Below, piece by piece: positions 56,940-64,000 of a DNA stretch of 64,000 bases; within the stretch, counting starts at the first letter, position 1, and the number at the start of each line of letters is the position of its first letter. The DNA lies in the NCBI RefSeq assembly GCF_050947875.1, contig NC_134568.1, positions 206,112,217 through 206,176,216 on the forward strand, given 5' to 3'. The notes beneath the pieces were generated by a model. That model was not told the DNA's origin. It did no database searches and was given only the letters and a program-made list of their open reading frames with translations. Source of the DNA: Dermacentor variabilis (taxonomy: Eukaryota > Arthropoda > Arachnida > Ixodida > Ixodidae). A program made the position numbers and the translations under genes.

Positions 56940-57090
56940 TTTTAGTCATTAGTAGTCAATTGTGGTCATTACAAGCGGCCGCTAGACATATTGGTGATTT
57001 CGTCGTCATTAGTAGTCATTTTAGTCATTACTACTAATTACTAGACATTTCTACTACTAGAAATTTCTAGTCCTATCTAATCAATTGTAG
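56940..57090 (+). repeat. AGTCATT-rich satellite, right block
   Basis: TTTAGTCATTAGTAGTCAAT, TCATTACAAGC, GACATATTGG and CTAATCAATTGTAG, interrupted at 57,091 by a hairpin insertion. Confidence 0.75.
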
Positions 57091-57264
57091 ACGATGAGCA
57101 AAACGCGAACAAGGTGAAAGCAGCAGCCAACGTTTCGACAAGTAGACTGGTCTTCTTCAAGGCAAGACAAGTCCACTTGTCGAAAAGTTGGCTGCTGCTT
57201 TCACCTTGTTCTCGTTTTGCTCATCGTCTTGAATTTCCATCTCCCGTCTTCCCCGTGTTTTCCC
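57091..57264. mobile_element. Hairpin-forming insertion in the satellite
   Basis: Arms of about 63-65 bp (CGATGAGCAAAACGCGAACA, then AAGGTGAAAGCAGCAGCCAA, against their complements ending at 57,228) flank a short loop near 57,155-57,165. A 3' extension CTTGAATTTCCATCTCCCG follows. TAATCAATTGTAG stands on both sides (57,078-57,090 and 57,265-57,277), either a target-site duplication or two satellite units. Penelope-like element ends are a guess. Confidence 0.6.
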
Positions 57265-57384
57265 TAATCAATTGTAGTCATGACAAGCCGTCGTTAGACA
57301 TATTGGCCATTTCGGAGTCATTAGTAGTTATCACAATTCATTAGTAGTCATTATTAGTCATTACTAGTCATTCTTAACCTCTAC
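57265..57384 (+). repeat. AGTCATT-rich satellite, last block
   Basis: GTCATGACAAGCCGTCGTTA, GACATATTGGCCATTTCG, then several TTAGTAGTCATTA units fading out near 57,380. Confidence 0.7.
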
Positions 57385-57839
57385 CAATCTCTATTATAAC
57401 GTTATCATTCACTAACTGTCACTATCAATCATTTTTCACTCTTAAGTCTGTCTTTAATATGTCTTCGTATGGCGTGATGACGCTTCGGCGGACACTCCGG
57501 CGGTCAGGTCTGCTGACACAAACTTCACGATGAGCCTAGAAAGGCTTTCGCCTTAAAAACCTTTGATGAAACATGAGAAACGTGTTCAAAAATCTACGAC
57601 AAGCTGAATCTAGCCGGCCGATACAGAGGGCAACTGGACCTATAGTACAAGAAATAGAAGCTTTCAACAAATATCACTCAATTATTGTAAATATTATTTG
57701 CATATTGCAGATAACGAGTTGCTCGATATTCCCTCGATAATCGAAATTACCGTAATAGCCTGAACTTAACCTGCGTTTCTTTTTTTTTCACATTTGCATC
57801 TCGAAAAATAAAGTGTTCAAGGTAGAATCCTGTGATAAT
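57385..57839. other. Unassigned
   Basis: No gene or element recognised. Confidence 0.4.
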
Positions 57840-58065
57840 GTATGGCGTTTAAGGTAATAAAAGAACCCGCGAGCTACGAGAGACGCCATAGCGGGAATGA
57901 AGGGGGACTTATTTTGAGCACCTCGAGCGAATAAACGTACCCCAAAATCACGGCACACGAGCCGTCGTTTTTTAAATTCCGCCCCATCTGAACACGACCG
58001 TCGCGTCCAGGAATCTAATCCGCGACCTCGCCCCCTTGCGCTCAGTAGCCGAGCGCCGCACTCTG
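57840..58065 (-). mobile_element. Highly degenerate SINE copy
   Basis: Plus text includes ACGAGAGACGCCATAGCGGG, CGAATAAACGTACCCCAAAA, GCACACGAGCCGTCG and GCGACCTCGCCCCCTTGCGC. These correspond in order to tail, body and head of the SINE on the minus strand. Confidence 0.55.
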
Positions 58066-58479
58066 GCAAATAAAATTTGTTCCCTCGGTGCTTATCTTGT
58101 CCTCCAACGATAACGGTAATTTGTCTTCCAAGCATCTCCCTTCTCTCACACTGCACACACGGTAATTTCAGGCCACGAACGGCACCCACGTATCAGCCTG
58201 ACAGCGTTCCTTACAGGACAGTAGCAAGAGCATAGCGCTAAATAAGGGAATTGAACGCAAGATTGATGACGGTTATTGTTTGAGGAACAATATAAGCCCC
58301 AAATGGTGCAATTTTTTTTTCATAGTGCATAGCCTCGGAGCCACTGCGGAAGGTAGGGAGTCGTATACTCAGTGCTGTATTTCTCTTTTGGAGTTCGGTC
58401 GTCAAAATACAGCGCGGGTGCTTAAAATCGCGGTCTCTTTCACGATAATACGGTATGTGAGGGTGTACCACATGAAACT
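58066..58479. other. Unassigned
   Basis: No gene or element recognised. Confidence 0.4.
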
Positions 58480-58690
58480 AAGATTATTATTTGTGTGTGC
58501 TTGCGGGTGAAAATGCATGCAACTGACAAAGAGGAAAAGAATGGCAAAAGCAGGCTGCCAACTGCCACCGAAAGAGGCACAACGCCTCCCTGCTCTTTCG
58601 GAAAGAGGGCTACACACATGGAAATGAATAAGCATGAAGAAGAGAAGGAAAGATCAAAGAAAGAACGAGCTGAAATATGTTTTCATTAAA
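58480..58690 (+). repeat. Dispersed repeat, copy 3
   Basis: Contains GATTATTATTTGTGTGTGC, AGAGGCACAACGCCTCCC, TGCTCTTTCGG and a purine-rich end, matching 38,195-38,390 in order. Confidence 0.5.
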
Positions 58691-59189
58691 ATCTAAAAAA
58701 AATAATGTTTAAGAGCTCAGTTGTCGAACCTCCACAATATAACTGACGCGCAACAACAATGCAGGTTTCGCGGGTGAGCAGTGTGAACATTGGACGCATA
58801 CTATCCGAGTACTATATAGGATAAGTCGTACTGCGACCAAGGAAGTGGCATGCTTGCACGCGGGCCGTGCCGGGTCGCAATCTCTTACACTAGAATTGGT
58901 CCCAAGATTGGACTGGATTGGAGGCAACTTTAGTTATGCCTGCAGTTGGGCACTCGCGCGCCCCGACGGGGGCCTACGTCATCTACGAAGTTGCCGAAAA
59001 ATTCCGGCCAATCCTGACGCTGGACACGTTATGAGCGAAGGCGACCGACCACTCGCAAGAGGCACTTAGGACAAAAAACTGTGAATTTGGCCCCTGGTCG
59101 ATATGGTTAGTCATGGGGCCCCGCTAGATAAATATGTACGTTGTATGACCTAGGGAAATCTTTATGGGCATCAGTTAAATTTGATTCGT
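58691..59189. other. Unassigned
   Basis: No gene or element recognised. Confidence 0.4.
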
Positions 59190-60490
59190 TCATTTGATTT
59201 GTAGATTGCAGTCATACGGTGTACACGGCATTGCGTATGACCTCCTAGCTTCTTACTTAAGGCATCGTAAGCAATACGCATCAATAGGAACATCTTCTTC
59301 AGATATTAAATGCATAAAGATGGGAGTACGTCAGGGCAGCATATTGGGGCCACTTTTATTTTGTGTTTACGTTAACGACCTACACTCATTTACCTTAAAG
59401 CCACATGTAACATCGATTTGCCATGCTGATGACACTACATTAATAATCACCGGTAAAACAACTGACGATATACAAAAGATATCTGATGAAACAATGCCGT
59501 TGTTACCGGAATGGACAAAGTGCAATTCCTTACTTATTAATACCGCAAAAACAAAAGCAATACTCTTCCGACCAAAAAATAAGCTTCTAAACTTGCCGTT
59601 GATTACACTTGGTCACAATGTGATTGAAATAGTAGAATGCGTATATTTTTCAAGTACTTTAACTTGGGATGACCATATCCGCGAAACTCATAAAAAATTG
59701 TGCAAAACTGCGGTTATGCTAAACAAATGTAGACATATCATTCCTCAACGTATAAAACTACTACTATATAACTCGCTAGCCCTTTTTCAGTTATCCTACG
59801 CCCACCTATTATGGGGCACAACAACAAAAACGAATCTAAACCGACTGTTCCTAAATGAAAAGAAGTTTATGCGAATAATTGCAAACGTCCCATATGATTT
59901 TCACACGCAGCAACTCTTTAAACAATTAAAGGTTATAAATGTCCATGATTTTTATAATTATCGTTTACTCCAGACATACTTCTCGGCCACAAAAAAGAAC
60001 AACTCTTTTTACAGCGAGATTTCAGAATTAATAGAAAATATTGCCGTATACACTACGCGTCACCACAACATTTGGCACATGCCTACTCCTCAAACCAACT
60101 ATGCGAAAAAATCAATCGCTCTTACTCTTCCAGCTCTGCTCAATAATCTTGCTAACAAATCTGTAGATGTGTCACAGTTGTCCAAAAAAAAAACAATGCG
60201 AGATCAGTTCCTGTGAACTATGATGCATTTATTTATCCATTTTCTTATATTTTGCTCATTAATGTGAAACTTTCCTTTGTATTTTGCAAAATGCTTATGT
60301 TTCCTTGTGCAATCATTGTCCGTGCATATGTATGAAAGCAGTCATGTGTATGAAAATTGTTTAATAACTGCTGCTGCTGCTGTGTAAAGGGGCAGCCACC
60401 TCGTCAAGCTACTAATCTAAGTAGCTTTTTGTGGCTACTCCTTCCTTGTGTATTTGTTCAAGGAGAACAAAAATTCAATTCAATTCAATT
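59190..60490 (+). mobile_element. CR1/Jockey-like non-LTR element, 5' truncated, (AATTC)n tail
   Basis: The RT C-terminal half is followed by a 3' UTR ending in AAAATTCAATTCAATTCAAT, a pentanucleotide tail near 60,470-60,490. The 5' boundary is near 59,190, where homology to RT begins abruptly. Target-site duplications were not resolved. Confidence 0.8.
59194..60216 (+). pseudogene. Reverse transcriptase C-terminal half (HADD box)
   Basis: 340 codons are open from a non-ATG codon. GVRQGSILGPLLFCVYVNDL is the conserved block before the active site. ICHADDTTLII follows at residues 75-85, with both catalytic Asp present but Tyr replaced by His. WTKCNSLLINTAKTKAILF and a C-terminal thumb-like region come next, ending MRDQFL at 60,216. 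There is no RNase H, in keeping with CR1/Jockey-type elements. The missing fingers and motif A mean no activity, although the frame itself is intact. Confidence 0.85.
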
Positions 60491-60527
60491 TTGTTACGTA
60501 TTCTGCACACACATCATCTTTGCTTAC

Positions 60528-60655
60528 CCGCCGCGGTGGCTTAGTGACTATGGTTTTGGCGGTGGTAAGCACGAGGTCGCGGGATAGACTCTCGGCTGCA
60601 GCGGCCGCGCTTCGATGGGGGCGAAATGCAAGAACGCCCGTGTCCTGTGCATTTG
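60528..60655 (+). mobile_element. SINE, 5' half
   Basis: CCCGCCGCGGTGGCTTAGTG, GAGGTCGCGGGATAGACTC and GCTTCGATGGGGGCGAAATG give head, diverged B-box and start of the body. The 3' half is missing. Confidence 0.78.
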
Positions 60656-61009
60656 GCTTAGCTGTCGACAAGCAACCCTTTGGCGCCAATTACAAACACA
60701 CGCTCTCGCCTCTCACTCTTTCTCACCATCACTCATTTTTCAAGTCACCTCACAGGCTCCAAGCATCGGAGCATTGTGCGTGGGGGGGAGGGGGGATCAC
60801 AAAAATAGGGGCAAAGTCAGGAGCTTGATTAACATGATTATACAACGCATATAAATTGTTAGTACCGATCGCTAAAACGCAAGAACATCTTTATACAATA
60901 GGTAATGACACCTTAGTAACTAGAAAATATGGCGGTTACTTCGGGCCTAAAAACGAGCAGCTTATTGACTGTTAGTACCGATCACTAAAACGCAAGAACA
61001 TCTTTGAAT
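60656..61009. other. Unassigned
   Basis: Includes a short direct repeat (TTAGTACCGATCGCTAAAAC at 60,859 and GTTAGTACCGATCACTAAAA at 60,971). No gene. Confidence 0.45.
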
Positions 61010-61369
61010 GAATGTGTGGTTTTTACTGGCGCAAGGGCCAGGTATGGCCAAAGAGCGCCAAGACAGTGGTAGTGATTTCGTGGTGGAATGATGAGTTCTG
61101 TGAAGATGTGACTTGGCTGTAAAGGGGCCTAAAATAGTCGCTGTAAAGTGCGTAAAACCTACGTGCTATAAGATTATGGCGATGTCTAATGACGAGTACT
61201 GTGATCCTTACACTGCAATGCGGGAGAATGATATGATATAAGAAACATGTAAGATGCAAAAATTAACTACAGCACAACTGCCTCACCAGAGCGCTTGAAA
61301 CACATGGGCCTGGAGGCAGGTGCTATGCAGTACAACTATCCCAGCGGCATCCTCTAAAGAGAGGAAGCG

Positions 61370-62794
61370 CTACGAATGTATGGGACTAAATACATGTAAG
61401 ACCACATCTCTGAGGAAACCTAGGACTGTGTCTCTATTAAAAAGCGGTTCTGGACCGAGAAACATTGCAAGATGAAGAGGGATGTGCTGCCAGTATGCTA
61501 AAGGAAAATGTCTCTTTCTCTCAGATTCGGCTTCCCGACATTCCAGGAGGACGTGGAGTACGGTCAGCCTCTCCCCGCATCTACCACAGGTTGGTGGCTC
61601 TCTTCCATTAAGTAGAAAATTATGTGTGCCAAATGTGTGTCTAATTCTGAGACGACAGAATAGGACATCTGTTCGGCGCGATTTTGTAGTAGAGGGCCAG
61701 AGTCCTAACTGTGGCTTTATTAGGTGGAGCTTATTATCCGTTTCCGCGTCCCACATGCGTTGCCAGCGGTCCCGCAGCCTCCTTCGCAAGAAAGGCCACA
61801 GATCTGTGACAGGCACCTCAGCGGTAGGGTTAGCGGCTTGCGATGCGATAGACGTGGCCATCTCGTCCGCCAGAACGTTGCCCTCGATGCTCCTATGGCC
61901 AGGCACCCAGCATATAATGATATGCTGGTTAGATATGTACGCTTTACACAAGACGGTGTAGAGTTCATTAAGTACTGGATTTTTGTGTCTATAGAGTGAC
62001 ATCAAGGCCTTCACGACGCTTAGGGAGTCTGTATATATCGCTGATTTTTGAAGTTTTGATTTTTTTATATGATTTAGAGAAGACAGTACTGCGTAGGCCT
62101 CGGCCGTGAAGGTAATTGTTTCCGGATGCAGTACACCAGATTCTGAGAAGGATGGGCCGAAGGCAGCATAAGACACCCCGGCATTTGACTTCGAAGCGTC
62201 TGTGTAGAACTCTGCGCAGGAGTGCTTGTGCTGGAGTTCTAGAAAATGCATTCGTATTTCTATCTCTGGTGCGTGTTTTGTTACTTCTAAAAAGGATATG
62301 TCACATTCTATCCGCTGCCACTCCCAAGGTGGTAACAGCTTGGTTGGATGCATTAGCCGAAGTTCGAGGAGTGGGACACGCATTTCATCACTAAGCTTCC
62401 TCACACGAAGCGTGAAAGGCTGCCTTACAGAGGGACGGTTATGGAAAAGTGTAGTACATGTCATATCGTTAACAATGTTAAAATATGGATGTTGATCATT
62501 GGAGCGTATTTTCAGGAAATATGTAATGCTGATGTAAGTTCTCTGTAGATGGAGCGACCATTCATTTGATTCCGCGTATAAGCTTTCAATCGGGCTTGTT
62601 CTGAAAGCGCCAGTGGCTAAGCGGATACCTAGACGGTGCACAGGATCTAGGATCTTTAGTGCGCCCGGAGCGGCAGAGTTATATACGACGGCACCATAGT
62701 CCAATCGTAATCGTATTAGGCTCTTATAAACATTAATCAGACACTTCCTGTCGCTACCCCATGTTGAGTGGGATGGAATTTTAAGTAAGTTCAT
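61370..62794 (-). pseudogene. Non-LTR ORF2, thumb, RNase H and CCHC end (474 aa)
   Basis: Starts in the RT thumb (LRLDYGAVVYNSAAP). RNase H residues are D199 (FYTDASKSN), E232 (TAEAYAVL), D256 (IYTDSLSVVKAL) and H300 to D310 (WVPGHRSIEGNVLADEMA). A C-terminal CX2CX7HX4C motif spans C404 to C420 (CGRCGERLTVLHVLLEC). The frame is open and all these residues are present. It is separated from the RT frame by a short break at 62,795-62,842, where a near-duplicate of AGCTATTTAA is seen, so it counts as part of a broken ORF. Confidence 0.88.
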
Positions 62795-62842
62795 TGTCCT
62801 TAGACATTTTTCTTTAAGCTATTTAATGTGCTATTAAGCTAT

Positions 62843-63790
62843 TTAAAGCTTGGAGTCTAGTATAATACCTAAAAATCTGTGTTCTTTGTTGATAGGTATT
62901 TGATGTCCACACAGTTGAACACAAGGATCTGGAACCAGGCCTCTCTTTCTAGTAAAAAGAACACGAGAGCTTTTGTCGGGGTTGATTTTAAATCCGTTTT
63001 CGTCTGCCCACTTGGAAACCTTGTTCAAGCCCTGCTGTACCTGTCTCTCGCATACTGTGAGGTCGCAGGATTTGAAGCCTATTTGTATATCGTGTACGTA
63101 TACGGAATAAAAAATGGCCGGTGGCAGTGAAGCACGTAGTGTGTTCATATTAACGATAAAGAGAGTGCAGCTGAGCACGCCTCCCTGGGGTACACCAGTT
63201 TCCTGCGTAAAAGGACGTGACAATGCATTACCGACTTTTACTCGGAAGGTACGATTTGACAAATAGCTTTCTATTAGGTTTAACATATTAGCATGAATTC
63301 CCCTTTCTGACAAGTCTCTCAAGATTCCGTAGCGCCACGTTGTGTCGTATGCCTTCTCCATGTCGAGGAATATGGATAGGAAAAACTGTTTGTGTACAAA
63401 TGCATCACGAATGTTTCTTTCAATACGTACAAGATGATCAGTTGTGGAGCGCCCCTCTCTGAAACCACACTGATAGGGATCAAGCATTTTGTTCTGTTCA
63501 AGGAAATGAATGAGTCGCCGATTAATCATTTTTTCAAATACCTTACAAAGGCAACTTGTGAGGGCTATCGGGCGGTAACTTGCCGCCAAGGAAGGGTCTT
63601 TACCCTGCTTAAGAACAGGGACCACAATCACTTCTTTCCATGTGGATGGGAGGTATCCCACAGCCCAAATAGTGTTGAAAAGTGTGAGCAGTGTAAGTTG
63701 TGTGTTAGTATGTAAGTTTCTGATCATGTCATACATGACTCGGTCAGGTCCCGGTGCAGTGCTTTTGCATGTGTTCAATGCATCTCTCAA
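62843..63790 (-). pseudogene. Non-LTR reverse transcriptase with YVHD box (315 aa)
   Basis: Contains APGPDRVMYDMIRNL, YRPIALTSCLCKVFEKMI, CGFREGRSTTDHLV, FLDMEKAYDTTWRYGIL (motif A), TGVPQGGVLSCTLF and SVYVHDIQIGF. The YxDD catalytic box reads Y231-V-H233-D234: the first Asp codon is CAC (plus 63,092-63,094). The same frame continues upstream (FKLKEIEERKP) to a TGA at 63,902-63,904 and beyond. The active-site change suggests loss of polymerase activity. Confidence 0.9.
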
Positions 63791-64000
63791 CTCGGAAATA
63801 CTGAAAGGCTGGTTATACGGTTCGTTCTGTCTGGATTTTCGTAAGATTGGCTTACGTTCTTCTATTTCTTTAAGTTTAAAAAAGGATTGGGAATAGTTGA
63901 TTCAGCTAGACACGCGCTGAAATTGCTCCCCAAGTGAGTCTGCCTGAGCTTGCAGGGTATCGCCTTCTGTGTTTACCAAAGGGAGTGAATATGTTTGCCG

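Larger units (their letters stand above)
61010..64000 (-). mobile_element. I/R1-like non-LTR retrotransposon, runs off right edge
   Basis: RT, RNase H and CCHC C-terminus lie on the minus strand, followed by a 3' UTR of about 350 bp that ends near 61,010 with a CATTCATT-type sequence. The RT frame continues to the window edge with one stop at 63,902-63,904; the endonuclease would lie beyond. Sequence is relatively well preserved, pointing to a moderately young but inactive copy. Confidence 0.88.

Noticed and set aside
57091..57230. Hammerhead ribozyme in the hairpin insertion
   Set aside because: A GATGAG box is present, but the full CTGATGAG and GAAA core with proper stems is not.

Overview
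The window looks like nuclear DNA of a hard (ixodid) tick. The reasons are a recurring tRNA-derived SINE resembling the tick family known as Ruka, abundant RTE-, CR1- and I/R1-type non-LTR elements, Ty3-type LTR elements, Helitron-like fragments and long microsatellites. I found no host protein-coding gene, rRNA gene or free-standing tRNA gene. Nearly all recognisable sequence is mobile elements, many nested in one another. The tick assignment is inference; genus is not determined.

Region 1-4.8 kb is a decayed Ty3/gypsy element in the usual order (gag, protease, RT, RNase H, integrase), broken by stops, frameshifts and a SINE with a 13-bp target-site duplication (TSD). Region 5-15 kb holds microsatellites, a 986-bp terminal-inverted-repeat (TIR) element, a degenerate minisatellite and a foldback. 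Region 15.6-16.9 kb is the RNase H end of a non-LTR element. Region 18.5-26.4 kb has a second, inverted copy of the TIR element, a probable solo LTR, a Helitron-type N-terminal fragment, and an endonuclease-like fragment lying between 40-bp inverted repeats. Region 30.1-32.9 kb is a long foldback split by a 5'-truncated RTE element. Region 35-45.8 kb has SINEs, a second foldback and a small non-LTR tail with a perfect 15-bp TSD. Most of 38.6-44.8 kb is unassigned.

The highlight is 46,096-52,922: a complete, apparently very young LTR retrotransposon. It has two 757-bp LTRs that look identical apart from two terminal bases, a TTAG TSD, and one uninterrupted 1490-codon gag-pol frame. The domain order is Gag, protease, integrase, then RT and RNase H. 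Integrase before RT is the copia-like order, here carried by Ty3-type domains, as known for the rare Gmr1-like group. All metal-binding and catalytic residues I could locate are present. An 879-bp solo LTR of a related family (54,807-55,685, TSD ACGC) sits inside an RTE element (53,156-56,939). That RTE element is itself inserted in an AGTCATT-rich satellite and carries a perfect 49-bp inverted copy of its own 5' end.

Region 57-64 kb holds more satellite, a hairpin insertion, SINE remnants, a 5'-truncated CR1/Jockey-like RT with an (AATTC)n tail, and on the minus strand an I/R1-like element (RT plus RNase H) running off the right edge. Its RT box reads YVHD instead of YxDD. The genes do not form a pathway; the window records successive waves of element insertion and decay.
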